Counted from the first letter of the stretch, positions 1 to 9,513 are shown. The stretch is 64,000 nt of DNA from Cohnella xylanilytica (GCF_014212175.1 NZ_JACJVR010000031.1:62001-126000), one strand, 5' to 3'. The notes: generated by a model from the letters alone, not told the origin. Numbers and translations are program-made.

Positions 1-1701
1 TCGCAGGCGGCGATCGACGAATCCGCGCGGACGTCCGCGTCCAGACGCATCCAGGAGAAGCTGCGCCTCATTCGCAACACGGCTTACCGGATGGCCAACA
101 TCGTCGGCGACGTGGTCGACCTGACGAAGCTGAAGGACGGCCGGCTGGACTTGGCCTTGGCTCGTGTCGACGCGCGGACGTGCGCGTCCGTGCTGTTCGA
201 GGTCTACGGCTTCCTCGCCAAGGAGAAGGAGATCGCTCTTCTGAACCGGATCGGCGACGAAGCCCGGTACGTCCGGACGGACCAGAAGCGGTTCATGCAG
301 GTGCTCACGAATCTGTTCGACCAGGTCGTCCGGCACACGGAACGGGGCGACGTCTCGATTGTAAGCCGCCGAACGGAGGAGGACGAGATCGTTCTTCGGA
401 TCGAGGCGAACGGCCAGCCGAGAGAGCCGGGGGCGGATTCCCCGTCCGATCCGGTCGTCTTCGGCATCGGCTTGTCCGTCGCCAAGGAGCTGATTCAACG
501 GATGGGAGGCTCCCTGGAATGGAGCGATCCTGCCGCCGGCGCGGGAATGAGCTTCGAGCTGGCGCTGCCGGCTTGGCCGGAAGCGCCGGCGGCAGAGGAG
601 CCGCTCCGGCAGGCGGAGGAGGCCCGGCGTCAGACGGCGGCGGGCCAGGAGCCGGGGGCCGGAGCAGGGGCCGGAACCGGGGCCGATCCCGACATCGGCG
701 CGTATTCGCTTCTCGTCGTGGGCGATCCGAGCGGCCTCGAGCTGGCGGTGAACTTGCTCGCCATCGAAGGGTATCGGGTCGCGACGGCCCGCTCCGCGGC
801 GGAAGCGCTGCGAATCGTCAGCGCGCCCGACAGCCGGCCCGACCTCGTTCTGATCGACGTCATGCTGCACGGGGAAGGGGGCTTCGAGGTCGGCCGCCGG
901 ATCCGGCAGACGCATTCGCCGATCGATCTGCCGATCGTCTACCTGACGGCTCGCACGACGCCGGCGGACATCGAGGCGGCGCTGGCGGCCGGGGGCAGCG
1001 ACTTCATCGCCAAGCCGCTCGACGCCGGCGAAGTCCGCGTCCGCATCAGCGCGCTGCTGGCCATGAAGCGGCTGGCCAAGGAGGCCGCGGCGAGCGAGAT
1101 GGCCTTCCTGCAGTCGCAGATCAAGCCGCACTTCCTGTACAACGCGCTCGGCACGATCATGTCGCTCTGCTATACGGACGGGCCGAGAGCCGGAGAGCTG
1201 CTGGCCGTTCTCAGCCGCTATCTGCGGATTATTTTCCACCCGAACCATTCCGAGGAGACCGTGCCGCTGCACAAGGAGATGGAGCTCGTGCAAGCCTACG
1301 CGGACATCGAGCAGGCCCGCTTCGGGAGCCGGCTGCGGCTGCGGTTCGAAGTGGACGAGCGGCTGCTGGACATCCCGGTCATGCCGCTCACGATCCAGCC
1401 GCTCGTGGAGAACGCCATCCGCCACGGGGTCGCCCGGAAGGTGGACGGAGGAACGGTGCGGCTTGCGATCGCGCGGGAGAACGAGTACGCCCGCATCGAG
1501 GTCGAGGACGACGGAGTCGGCATGAGCGCCGAACAGGCGAAGGAGCTGCTGGAAGCGGGCGGCAACCGCGAGGGAGTCGGATTCGCGAACATCATGAAGA
1601 GAGTTTTGCATCGGACGGGCCGACTGCCGCAGCTGGAGAGCGTCCCCGGCCAAGGGACCAAGGTGACGATTTGGCTGCCGCTGTCCGATACATACCGATA
1701 A
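1..1701 (+). CDS. Hybrid sensor histidine kinase, C-terminal part (5' end outside window)
   Basis: The reading frame is open from base 1, so the N-terminus, including the first phosphoacceptor histidine, lies outside the window. Visible in order are the end of a HisKA helix, a HATPase domain (about 280-570), an A/G/E-rich linker, a receiver domain (about 700-1060; phosphoacceptor Asp codon near 856, Thr in LTART, Lys in AKPLD), and a LytS-type kinase core (QIKPHFLYNAL) with its own HATPase (PLVENAIRHG, DDGVGM). The architecture matches the complete kinase at 54050-57175. The first HATPase looks degenerate: the N-box reads NLFDQVVRHT with Gln where Asn is expected, and there is no DxGxG box. 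The receiver has GD where a DD pair is usual. Signalling probably relies on the LytS-type end. It is followed 15 bp later by its response regulator. Confidence 0.88.
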   Translation, partial: SQAAIDESARTSASRRIQEKLRLIRNTAYRMANIVGDVVDLTKLKDGRLDLALARVDARTCASVLFEVYGFLAKEKEIALLNRIGDEARYVRTDQKRFMQVLTNLFDQVVRHTERGDVSIVSRRTEEDEIVLRIEANGQPREPGADSPSDPVVFGIGLSVAKELIQRMGGSLEWSDPAAGAGMSFELALPAWPEAPAAEEPLRQAEEARRQTAAGQEPGAGAGAGTGADPDIGAYSLLVVGDPSGLELAVNLLAIEGYRVATARSAAEALRIVSAPDSRPDLVLIDVMLHGEGGFEVGRRIRQTHSPIDLPIVYLTARTTPADIEAALAAGGSDFIAKPLDAGEVRVRISALLAMKRLAKEAAASEMAFLQSQIKPHFLYNALGTIMSLCYTDGPRAGELLAVLSRYLRIIFHPNHSEETVPLHKEMELVQAYADIEQARFGSRLRLRFEVDERLLDIPVMPLTIQPLVENAIRHGVARKVDGGTVRLAIARENEYARIEVEDDGVGMSAEQAKELLEAGGNREGVGFANIMKRVLHRTGRLPQLESVPGQGTKVTIWLPLSDTYR

Positions 1702-1716
1702 GACGGAGGTGCGCGG

Positions 1717-3006
1717 ATGATACGGGCTTTTCTGGTGGACGACGAAGAGCATGCGCTGAACATATTGAACATTCTGCTTGCCCGCACGGGAGAGGTCGAG
1801 GTTGTCGGAACGGCGAGCAACGGCTACGACGCGCTGGACAGCTTGCGGACGCTCCGGCCCGACGTCGTGTTCCTGGACATCGAGATGCCCGGAATGAGCG
1901 GCGTGGAGCTGGCCGAGTCGATCGAAGGGGAGCATCTGGACGCGCAGGTCGTGTTCGTGACGGCCTACGACCGCTACGCGATCTCTGCGTTCGAGCAGGA
2001 GGCGCTGGATTACCTTCTTAAGCCTCTCGAGATGGACAGGCTGACGAAGACGGTTCTGAGGATCAAGAAGGAGAAGCAGAAGCGGCTCTCCGCGGCATCG
2101 GCGGCTTCGTCGGCATCGGCAGCCTCGGCGGCAGCATCGGCAACCTCGCCTTCAGGGATTACCGGGCCTTCAGGGATTACCGGGGGTTCAGGGGCTTCAG
2201 AAGCCTCGGAGGCTTCAGGGGAGTCTCCCGGCCGGGAAGGCTCGGGGCCGCCGCCCGTGCTGAACGTTCGGCTCATGGGAGGCGTGTCGGCTACGATCGG
2301 GGAAGAGAGGCTGAAGTGGCGCACGGGCAAGGAGAAGGAGCTGTTCGCCCTGCTCGCGCTGCGCGGCCGGGAGAGGCTGCATCGCGACGCCATTCTGGAC
2401 GCCCTGTGGCCGGACGAGCATTACCAGAAAGCCAAGGTCTATCTGCATACGTGCGTCAGCTTCCTGCGCAAGGACTTGAGACAGCTCGGATTCCCCGATG
2501 CGCTGAAGTACGAAGGGGAGAAGTACTACCTGCAGCCGGACCTGTTCCGGACCGACTTCGGGGCTCTGCTGGAAGCCATTCAAGAGGCGAGGACGCCGGG
2601 CTCCGGAGACCGAACGGAGGAGTTGGAGCGGGCGATCTCGCTCTACGGAGGGCCGCTGTTCAAGGAAGAGGACTATCCTTGGGCGGACGACGAGGCCCAC
2701 CACCTGGAGCAGACCGTCGGCGAGCTGAGGACGGAGCTGTCCAAGCGGTACGAGCAGCGGGGCGATTACGCGAGAATGATCGAATCCGCGCAGAAGCAGC
2801 TGTCCCGCTCCCCGTACGACGAGGAGTCGTACCGGTTGCTGATGAAGGGCTATTCCGCCGTGGGCAAGCACGACGAAGTGTTCCGCGTCTATCGGCAGAT
2901 GCTCGGCCGGCTGAACGAGCTGGAGATCGAGCCCTCGGAGATGACGAAGCGGCTGTTCGCGGAGATTCAAGCTCCGCGGGGGTTCGGCTCTGGCGGCAAC
3001 GGCTAA
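1717..3006 (+). CDS. Response regulator with SARP-type DNA-binding and BTAD domains
   Basis: This 429-residue protein starts with a receiver domain (acidic pair D8-D9, phosphoacceptor D54, T82, K102). A roughly 50-residue Ala/Ser/Gly linker follows (about 123-175) with DNA-level direct repeats, then a winged-helix domain (about 180-260) and a bacterial transcriptional activation (BTAD) TPR-like domain to the C-terminus. This is the SARP-type response regulator architecture common in Paenibacillus. The start ATG is preceded by a GGAGGTG ribosome binding site and sits 15 bp after the kinase stop, so the two form an operon and almost certainly a cognate pair. Its targets are unknown. The linker is much longer than in the paralogue at 52721-53839. 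Confidence 0.92.
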   Translation: MIRAFLVDDEEHALNILNILLARTGEVEVVGTASNGYDALDSLRTLRPDVVFLDIEMPGMSGVELAESIEGEHLDAQVVFVTAYDRYAISAFEQEALDYLLKPLEMDRLTKTVLRIKKEKQKRLSAASAASSASAASAAASATSPSGITGPSGITGGSGASEASEASGESPGREGSGPPPVLNVRLMGGVSATIGEERLKWRTGKEKELFALLALRGRERLHRDAILDALWPDEHYQKAKVYLHTCVSFLRKDLRQLGFPDALKYEGEKYYLQPDLFRTDFGALLEAIQEARTPGSGDRTEELERAISLYGGPLFKEEDYPWADDEAHHLEQTVGELRTELSKRYEQRGDYARMIESAQKQLSRSPYDEESYRLLMKGYSAVGKHDEVFRVYRQMLGRLNELEIEPSEMTKRLFAEIQAPRGFGSGGNG

Positions 3007-3016
3007 CGGCTAATGG

Positions 3017-5176
3017 CTAATGGATGAGGCGGCTGCTCTTCGCCTTGGCCACGAAGCCGGCCGCGACCCGGTTGATGGTGCCTTTGAGCGCCAGCCCGAC
3101 GACGAGAGCGCCCCACGCGAAGACGAGCAGGCGCAGGAAGTCGCCACGGACGACGTCCCATAGAATGCCGCCGACCGCTTCGCGCATCATCCCGATGCCG
3201 TACGTGAACGGCAGGAACGGGTGGATCGCCTGGAAGAAGGGAGGCGTCAGCTGGATCGGGAACGTGCCGCCGGCGCCGGCCAGTTGGAGGACGAGCAGGA
3301 CGATCGCCATCGCCTTGCCGACGTTGCCGAAGACGGAGACGAGCGTGTACACCATCAGCATGAAGACCGTGCTCAGCAGCAGGCCGAACAGGACGAACCA
3401 GCCCTTCTCCAGGACGTACGCGCGCAGAATATAGATGTCCCCGAGCGTGACGAGCAGCGATTGAAGGAGGGAGATCGCGACGAACGTGAACAGCCTCCCG
3501 AAGTACACCTCGTAGCTCGCGTAGGAGGTCCCGGGTTCGTGGACTTCCGCCGAGAGCAGGGAGACGAGCAGAAGGGCCCCGACCCACAAGGACAACGTGG
3601 TAAAAAAAGGGGACATCGCCGATCCGTAGCCCGGGATCGGGAACAGCTCGTTCTCCTTCAGCCGGACGGGCGCGGCGAAAAACTCGCTCTCCCGCTGGGC
3701 GTTCGTCTTCAGCAGGGAGATCAATTCGCGCAGGCTGCTCTCCTTCTCGAACGATCGGATGCGCCCGGCCAGCTCCTTGATCTTCGCTTCGGCCGCGGGC
3801 AGCTCGGCCCGGATCGCCTGAAGCTCCTTCGTCCCGACGGCCAGAGCCTGGGAGGCGCGGGAGAGAAGGCTCTGCACGTCCGGCAGGCTCTTGACGGCGG
3901 CGCTCAGGACGGACTGGGCGTCTCCGACCGCGGAGGCCGCCTTGGCGATCGCCTCGTCGACGCGGGGCGCGACGTCGGAATCGAACCCGCCGATCAGCTT
4001 GTCGAGGCGAGAGGCCGTCTCCTTGGACAAGGCGTCCAGCCGATCGGCGAGAGCGGCTGCGGGAGCCTCCCCCTTGTCCAGCGCGGCCCGAATCTGGCGC
4101 AGAAGCGCGGCCTGGCTCTTCAGCCCGCTCTCGATCCGGCCCAGCTCGGCAATCGGCGCGCTCAGCCGGCCGCCGCCGGCCATCGAATCGAGCCGGCGGA
4201 AGACGTCGGCGATCCGCCCGGCGACGGCCGCCGCCGTATCGAGGCGGGCCGCCGCGGCGTCCGCGGCCTTCCGCGTCTCCTGCGGGTCGTACGCGTCCGA
4301 GCCCGCGCCGCGCAGAAGCCCCGTCACGTCCGCCGCCGCGCCGGCGGCCTGGCGCAGCAGGATCAGGTCCTGCTTCAGCTGGGGAGCCATCTCCTGCAGC
4401 GCGGTCCGGCTCGTCTTAAGGACGTCTCCGACCTTGCCGGCCAACTCCGTTCCCTCCTTCGCCAGTCTGGCGACCTCCGGAATCCGGCCTTTGGCCGCGC
4501 CGACGATCCGGTTCAGCTTGGCGGCGTCCTGCTGCGCCGTATTCGCCGCGGACCGGATCTCCGGGAAGCGCTGCTCCAATTCGAAGATAAGCGACCGCAG
4601 CTTCTCGATCTCCGGCAAGTTCCGCTCCAGCTCCGTCCCCACCTGGTTGAACAGCTTGAAGATAATCCCGTTCGCCGTCTGCACGAACCGGCTGCCGATC
4701 TCCTCGACGATTCCGCTCGCTCCGCTCGACGCGATCTTGGGCGCGATCGCATTGATTTTCTCGTTCACGTAATAATCGATCTCCGCCTGGCGGGGCACGT
4801 CCTCCAGCACCGTCGCGAGCCGGGCCGAGAATTCGGCCGGAATAAGGATGGCGGCGTAGTAGCCGCCCCGCTCCACGCCGCGCATCGCGTCCGCTTCGTC
4901 CGTGAAAACCCAGCCGATCTTGGGGTTCTCCTTCAGGGCGGTTACGATCTCCTTGCCCGCGTTGATGGGCGTACCTCTCAACGTCGTTCCGGCGTCTTGG
5001 TTCACGACGGCGACGGGCAGGCTGCCGGTCTGGGCGTACGGGTCCCAGGAGGCGCCTATGTTGAACCACGCGTATAGCGACGGGAGGACGATTAGCCCGG
5101 CGACGATGACGGCGGCGGCCGGGTTCGTCGCGAGGCGGCGAAGGTCCCGGGCGAAGATGGCGGCGATGGCGGACAA
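3017..5176 (-). CDS. YhgE/Pip family membrane protein
   Basis: The 719-residue product begins with a short cytosolic stretch and a transmembrane helix (about 21-41). A long extracellular part with heptad-like helices follows (about 45-510), then about five transmembrane helices with ABC-2-type permease character in the last 200 residues. The N-terminal motif YAWFNIGASWDPY and the following LPVAVVNQDAG are typical of the YhgE/Pip (phage infection protein) family. Lactococcal Pip is a phage receptor; Bacillus relatives are of uncertain role, possibly type VII-like export or lipid transport. It is transcribed convergently with the response regulator (10 bp gap) and divergently from the Tet(M)-like gene. 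No cognate ATPase is adjacent. Confidence 0.9.
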   Translation of the reverse strand: MSAIAAIFARDLRRLATNPAAAVIVAGLIVLPSLYAWFNIGASWDPYAQTGSLPVAVVNQDAGTTLRGTPINAGKEIVTALKENPKIGWVFTDEADAMRGVERGGYYAAILIPAEFSARLATVLEDVPRQAEIDYYVNEKINAIAPKIASSGASGIVEEIGSRFVQTANGIIFKLFNQVGTELERNLPEIEKLRSLIFELEQRFPEIRSAANTAQQDAAKLNRIVGAAKGRIPEVARLAKEGTELAGKVGDVLKTSRTALQEMAPQLKQDLILLRQAAGAAADVTGLLRGAGSDAYDPQETRKAADAAAARLDTAAAVAGRIADVFRRLDSMAGGGRLSAPIAELGRIESGLKSQAALLRQIRAALDKGEAPAAALADRLDALSKETASRLDKLIGGFDSDVAPRVDEAIAKAASAVGDAQSVLSAAVKSLPDVQSLLSRASQALAVGTKELQAIRAELPAAEAKIKELAGRIRSFEKESSLRELISLLKTNAQRESEFFAAPVRLKENELFPIPGYGSAMSPFFTTLSLWVGALLLVSLLSAEVHEPGTSYASYEVYFGRLFTFVAISLLQSLLVTLGDIYILRAYVLEKGWFVLFGLLLSTVFMLMVYTLVSVFGNVGKAMAIVLLVLQLAGAGGTFPIQLTPPFFQAIHPFLPFTYGIGMMREAVGGILWDVVRGDFLRLLVFAWGALVVGLALKGTINRVAAGFVAKAKSSRLIH

Positions 5177-5242
5177 GGGAGTTCCTCCTCTCTATGTCCC
5201 TTAGTATCCCAGCGCGATGGCGGAATCATGCCGCCGAGGAAG

Positions 5243-5270
5243 TTGACTCCAAGGATAAGGCGCTTACAAT
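5243..5270 (+). promoter_or_regulatory. Sigma-A type promoter for the ribosomal protection GTPase
   Basis: A TTGACT -35 box (5243-5248) and a TACAAT -10 box (5265-5270) are separated by 16 bp. The expected transcription start is near 5277, about 26 bp before the ATG at 5303. This argues against the longer in-frame start at 5228, which would lie upstream of the promoter. Confidence 0.72.
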
Positions 5271-5302
5271 GGACAATAGGCACAACAAGAGGGGAATCCG
5301 GC

Positions 5303-7330
5303 ATGAACGAGACGAACGTACCAAGCGGACGGAACGGAACGAAGCGGGGGCTGCGGAACATCGGGATCTTCGCCCACGTGGACGCCGGGAAGACGACGAC
5401 GACCGAACAAATTCTGTATCGCAGCGGGAAAATCCGGACGCCGGGCAGCGTCGATGACGGAACGGCGCAGACGGACTGGCTGGACGTGGAGAGGGAGCGC
5501 GGCATCTCCGTCCGGGCGGCGGTGACGCGGTTCGAGTGGCGGGGCGTCGGCGTCAATCTCGTCGATACGCCGGGCCACGTCGACTTCCTGTCGGAGGTCG
5601 AGCGATCGCTTCGCGTCATGGACGGCGCGGTTCTGATCGTGTCGGCAGCGGAAGGCGTGCAGGCGCAGACGGAAGTCGTCTGGCACGCGCTCCGGGAGAT
5701 GGGCATTCCCGCCCTGATCTACGTGAACAAGATGGACCGGATCGGCGCGGACGCCATGGGGACGCTCGGGCAGATCCGCAAGGTTCTGTCCCCGGCGGCC
5801 GTCCCGATTCAGGCTCCGATCGGAGCGGAAGCGGAGTTCGCCGGCGCGGCGGACTTGCTGCCGGCATTCCCGGTATTGTCGGCGGCCCCGCATGCCGAGC
5901 CCTACCTGCGATTACTTCAAGAAGCGGTCGCGGAGCGCGACGAGAAGCTGCTGGAGAAGTATCTCGAAGAGGGGGGACTCGGCGCGGAAGAGGTGGACGC
6001 CTCCGTTCGCGCCGGCGCCGCGCGATCCGAGCTGTTCCCGGTGCTGTTCGGAGCTTCGGGGAAGGGGCTCGGCGTCGAGCGGCTGATGGACGCGATGGTC
6101 GAGCTGCTGCCCGCGCCGGCGGGGGATCCGGACGCCCCGGTGTCCGGCGTCGTGTTCAAGCTCGAGCGGGATCCGGCCATGGGCCGGATCGCGTACGTGC
6201 GGCTGTACGACGGGACGATCCGCAATCGCGACTCGGTGCGCAACGACTCCCGCGACCTCGTCGACAAGGTGACGCAGATCCGCAAGGTCGAAGGCCGCAA
6301 GTCGGAGGACGTCGGAGTTCTGGAGGCGGGCGACATCGCCGCCGTCTACGGTCTGAGCCGAGCGCGGATCGGGGACATACTCGGCTCGCCCGACGGCGTT
6401 CCCGGCGAGCGGCGTCTCGCCGTGCCGCTGCTGACGGTGCAGGTGCACTGGGGCAGCGAGGCCGAGTACCCGGCCGTCGTCGCCGCGTTCCAGGAGCTGG
6501 CGGACGAGGATCCTCTGCTCGACCTGCAGTGGCTGCAGGACGAGCGGGAGCTTCATCTGAAGGTAATGGGGCCGATCCAGATGGAGGTGCTGACGCACGT
6601 TCTGCGGAGCCGGTTCGGGCTGGCCGTGACGTTCGGAGCGCCCTCCGTCATTTACAAGGAGACGCTGGCCGGCTCCGGCGAAGGCTATATCGCCTATACG
6701 ATGCCGAAGCCGTGCTGGGCCATCCTGCGCTTCCGGATGGAGCCGGGAGAGCGGGGGAGCGGACTGCGCTATTCGTCCGTCGTCCGGCCGGAGAATCTGC
6801 TGGAGAGCTATCAGAACGAGGTCGCCCGCCGGGTGCCGGAGGCGCTGCAGCAGGGGCTGCGCGGCTGGGAGGTCACCGACCTGAAGGTGACTCTGGTCGA
6901 AGGCGAGCACCATGTGTGGCACACGCATCCGCTGGACTTCGTCGTCGCGACGCCGATGGGCATCATGAACGGGCTCGACCGGATCGGGACGAAGCTGCTG
7001 GAGCCGATCCTGCGCTTCAAGCTCTCCGTTCCGGAGGAATTCGGCGGGAAGCTGATGAACGAGCTGATCGCCATGCGCGGCGAGTTCGATTCGCCGGTTC
7101 CGGCGAACGGACGCATGGAGATCGAGGGCACGCTGCCGGTCGCGACGTCCCTCGACTTCCCGTCGCGCCTCGGCTCGATGACGAAGGGGCGGGGGATTCT
7201 CGCGACCTTCTTCGAAGGGTACCGGGAGTGCCCGCCCGACGTGGACGCGCAGCGCCCGCGCCGCGGAGTCAACCCGCTGGACCAAGCCAAATACATTCTG
7301 GCCACCCGCAACGCTCTATCGGCGGGCTGA
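5303..7330 (+). CDS. Tet(M)-like ribosomal protection GTPase (EF-G family)
   Basis: The 675-residue protein is a translational GTPase with all the G motifs: AHVDAGKTTTTEQIL (P loop), RGISV (switch I), DTPGHVDF (G3) and NKMD (G4), followed by EF-G-like domains II-V. The wording around G3-G4 (AAEGVQAQTEVVWHALREMG) is that of the Tet(M)/Tet(O)/Otr(A) group rather than EF-G, and the length fits. Such proteins release tetracycline from the ribosomal A site; chromosomal members in bacilli often give little or no resistance, so resistance here is an inference. ATG 5303 is chosen because it lies just downstream of a good promoter and has an AGAGGGG site. An oxidoreductase gene follows 25 bp later and may be co-transcribed. 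Confidence 0.88.
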   Translation: MNETNVPSGRNGTKRGLRNIGIFAHVDAGKTTTTEQILYRSGKIRTPGSVDDGTAQTDWLDVERERGISVRAAVTRFEWRGVGVNLVDTPGHVDFLSEVERSLRVMDGAVLIVSAAEGVQAQTEVVWHALREMGIPALIYVNKMDRIGADAMGTLGQIRKVLSPAAVPIQAPIGAEAEFAGAADLLPAFPVLSAAPHAEPYLRLLQEAVAERDEKLLEKYLEEGGLGAEEVDASVRAGAARSELFPVLFGASGKGLGVERLMDAMVELLPAPAGDPDAPVSGVVFKLERDPAMGRIAYVRLYDGTIRNRDSVRNDSRDLVDKVTQIRKVEGRKSEDVGVLEAGDIAAVYGLSRARIGDILGSPDGVPGERRLAVPLLTVQVHWGSEAEYPAVVAAFQELADEDPLLDLQWLQDERELHLKVMGPIQMEVLTHVLRSRFGLAVTFGAPSVIYKETLAGSGEGYIAYTMPKPCWAILRFRMEPGERGSGLRYSSVVRPENLLESYQNEVARRVPEALQQGLRGWEVTDLKVTLVEGEHHVWHTHPLDFVVATPMGIMNGLDRIGTKLLEPILRFKLSVPEEFGGKLMNELIAMRGEFDSPVPANGRMEIEGTLPVATSLDFPSRLGSMTKGRGILATFFEGYRECPPDVDAQRPRRGVNPLDQAKYILATRNALSAG

Positions 7331-7355
7331 GGCCAAGAGACGGAGGAGTCTGACG

Positions 7356-8390
7356 ATGACGGAGACATCCAAGATTAGAATTCGCATCTCAAACAAATTG
7401 CGCTGGGGAATTCTCGGCTGCGCGAACATCGCGGTGGAGGCGGTCATGCCCGCCATCGCAGCCTCGGAGCTGAACGTGCTCGAGGCCGTCGCGAGCCGGG
7501 ACGTAGCCAAGGGCCGCGCCGTCGCGGAGCGGTTCGGCATCGCCAAGGCGTACGGAAGCTACGAGGAGCTGCTTCGGGATCCGGACATCGACGCCGTCTA
7601 CATTCCGCTGCCGAACCACCTGCACAAGGAATGGACGATCAAGGCGGCGGAGGCGGGCAAGCACGTCCTGTGCGAGAAGCCGATCGCGCTGAACGCGCGC
7701 GAAGCGGAAGAGATGGCGGAGGCTTGCGCCCGAGCCGGCGTCGTGCTGGCGGAGGCGTTCATGTACCGCCATCACCCCCGCATCGATACGATCCTCGGCC
7801 TCGTTCGCGGCGGCGAGATCGGGGAGCTGCGGGCGATTCGCGGCTCGTTCACCTTCAACAACGCCGAAGATCATGCGAACATCCGGCTTCGGCCCGAATG
7901 GGGCGGCGGCTCCTTGTACGACGTGGGCGTCTACCCGCTTACCGCCGCCAGGCTCATTACGGGAAGCGAGCCGGAGGCGGTCACCGTCCACGCGCTTTTC
8001 TCGCCGGAGCACGGGAACGTCGACATGATGGCCTCCGGCCTCGTCGAATTCGCGGGAGGGGTCTCGCTCGCCTTCGACTGCGGCATGTGGGCCGATTACC
8101 GCAACACGCTCGAGATCGTCGGCACGAAGGGGCGCATCGAGGTGCCCGAATCGTTCAAGCCGGAGCCGGGCACGCCCGACTGCATCGTCTACGCGAACGG
8201 CCAGCGCCGGGTGATCGAACCGTCGCCGGTGAACCAATATTCGCTGCAGGCGGACGACTTCGCCCGCGCCGTCTTCGGCGAGACGCCGCAGCGCTTCGCT
8301 CCGGACGATGCGGTGAAGAACATGCGCCTGGTAGAAGCATGCCTGCTGTCGGCGCGCGAGCGGCGGAGAGTGACGCTGGGGAACCAGTAG
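7356..8390 (+). CDS. Gfo/Idh/MocA family oxidoreductase
   Basis: The 344-residue product has an N-terminal Rossmann fold (WGILGCANIA, residues about 12-21), the EKP motif with the probable catalytic lysine (CEKPIALN), and the C-terminal alpha/beta domain of the GFO_IDH_MocA family (GGGSLYDVGVYPL). Members are NAD(P)-dependent dehydrogenases of sugars, inositols or pseudo-disaccharides; the substrate cannot be read from the sequence. A GGAGGAG site precedes the ATG. It lies 25 bp after the ribosomal protection gene in the same direction, with no obvious functional link. A GC-rich hairpin follows at 8414-8446. Confidence 0.92.
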   Translation: MTETSKIRIRISNKLRWGILGCANIAVEAVMPAIAASELNVLEAVASRDVAKGRAVAERFGIAKAYGSYEELLRDPDIDAVYIPLPNHLHKEWTIKAAEAGKHVLCEKPIALNAREAEEMAEACARAGVVLAEAFMYRHHPRIDTILGLVRGGEIGELRAIRGSFTFNNAEDHANIRLRPEWGGGSLYDVGVYPLTAARLITGSEPEAVTVHALFSPEHGNVDMMASGLVEFAGGVSLAFDCGMWADYRNTLEIVGTKGRIEVPESFKPEPGTPDCIVYANGQRRVIEPSPVNQYSLQADDFARAVFGETPQRFAPDDAVKNMRLVEACLLSARERRRVTLGNQ

Positions 8391-8413
8391 CGTCAGCGAA
8401 ATAGAAGCCTGTT

Positions 8414-8446
8414 AACGGCCGGTGCCCGAGTGGGGTGCCGGCCGTT
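8414..8446. terminator. GC-rich hairpin, probable terminator
   Basis: AACGGCCGG and CCGGCCGTT form the arms, extended by two G-U wobbles and a CCC/GGG pairing around a short loop. The downstream tail (CTGTCT) is poor in T, so termination strength is uncertain. Confidence 0.5.
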
Positions 8447-8574
8447 CTGTCTACGAATGGGGAAAACGGGCTTGGCTTCCGAAGAGCGCTCCGTCCAGGC
8501 TGAATGCCAAGGCCGAGGCAAGGGTTAAACTACGGGAAGACGGCCAAACCGTCATGGCTGGAGGGGGAGAAGAG

Positions 8575-9513
8575 ATGCCGAAGGGATGGATGATCCTATC
8601 GGTCGGAGCCGTCGCAATGACCGCGCTGCTTCTGCTGTTCTGCTGGCAGCTGTACAAGCTGGCGATCCATCGCAATCGCAAAACGTTCCTTGCGAGCGAT
8701 CCCAATATGCCGAAAGTGGAGGAGGAAGAAGCGGTGCGGGAGATTCGGGAGTGGTATCGCTCGCAGCCGTTCGAGGAAGTGAGCCTTCGCTCCCACGATG
8801 GTTTGACGCTGCGCGGCGACTATCTGGAAGCGGATAAACCGACCGAACAGGCGGTTATTCTGGCGCACGGTTACTCCGGCCACCGGGGAGATATGGCAGC
8901 TTTCGCCCGCTTTTACCACGAGCTTGGCTTTCGCGTCCTCCTGCCGGACAGCCGAGGTCATGGGCGCAGCGACGGGCACTACATCGGCTTCGGCTGGCAT
9001 GACCGCAAGGATTACGTGCAATGGATCGACTACCTCGCGGGCCGTATCGGCCCCGAAGCGAGAATCGTGCTCCATGGCGTCTCCATGGGGGGAGGTACCG
9101 TCCTGATGACGAGCGGGGAACCTCTCCCGAAGCAGGTAAAGTGCATCATCTCGGATTGCGCCTACAGCTCGGTGGCGGACATTCTAAAGTACCAGCTCAA
9201 GCAGATGTTCAAGCTGCCCGCGTTCCCGCTCATCCCCATTACGAGCCTGATCTGCAAGTGGCGCGCCGGCTTCTACTTCGGGGAGGCGTCGGTCGTGCGG
9301 CAAGTGAGCCGGGCGAAGAAGCCGATCCTTCTCATTCACGGAGACCGGGACACATATGTTCCGACTTCTATGTTGAACGATCTCTTCGGCGCCATTCGCG
9401 GCGAGAAGGAACGTCTTATCGTCTCCGGGGCTCAGCACGGCACGTCGTTCCTCGTCGATCCGAACGGTTATCAAAGGGTCGTCAGGAGCTTTATCGAGAG
9501 GTTTGGGGACTGA
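8575..9513 (+). CDS. Membrane-anchored alpha/beta hydrolase
   Basis: The 312-residue protein has one N-terminal transmembrane helix (about residues 4-24) and an alpha/beta hydrolase domain. The oxyanion region reads AHGYSGHRGDM, the nucleophile elbow is GVSMGGG, the acid is in HGDRDTYV and the histidine is in GAQHGTSF, so the Ser-Asp-His triad is complete. It resembles the YqkD-type hydrolases of bacilli; the substrate is unknown. The start at 8575 follows a strong GGAGGGGGAGAAG site; earlier in-frame starts lack one. Its last 23 bp overlap the 3' end of the convergent GT39-like gene. Confidence 0.87.
   Translation: MPKGWMILSVGAVAMTALLLLFCWQLYKLAIHRNRKTFLASDPNMPKVEEEEAVREIREWYRSQPFEEVSLRSHDGLTLRGDYLEADKPTEQAVILAHGYSGHRGDMAAFARFYHELGFRVLLPDSRGHGRSDGHYIGFGWHDRKDYVQWIDYLAGRIGPEARIVLHGVSMGGGTVLMTSGEPLPKQVKCIISDCAYSSVADILKYQLKQMFKLPAFPLIPITSLICKWRAGFYFGEASVVRQVSRAKKPILLIHGDRDTYVPTSMLNDLFGAIRGEKERLIVSGAQHGTSFLVDPNGYQRVVRSFIERFGD

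Noticed and set aside
2998-3020. Triple GGCTAA heptamer repeat at the response regulator stop
   Set aside because: It is too short to support a function and could be simple slippage; no similar run was seen elsewhere.
3221-5077. Plus-strand open frame of about 618 codons
   Set aside because: It is antisense to the YhgE/Pip gene and has the composition of a GC-driven shadow frame.
5228-5302. Longer start for the ribosomal protection GTPase
   Set aside because: The codons lie across the TTGACT/TACAAT promoter, so they would not be transcribed from it.
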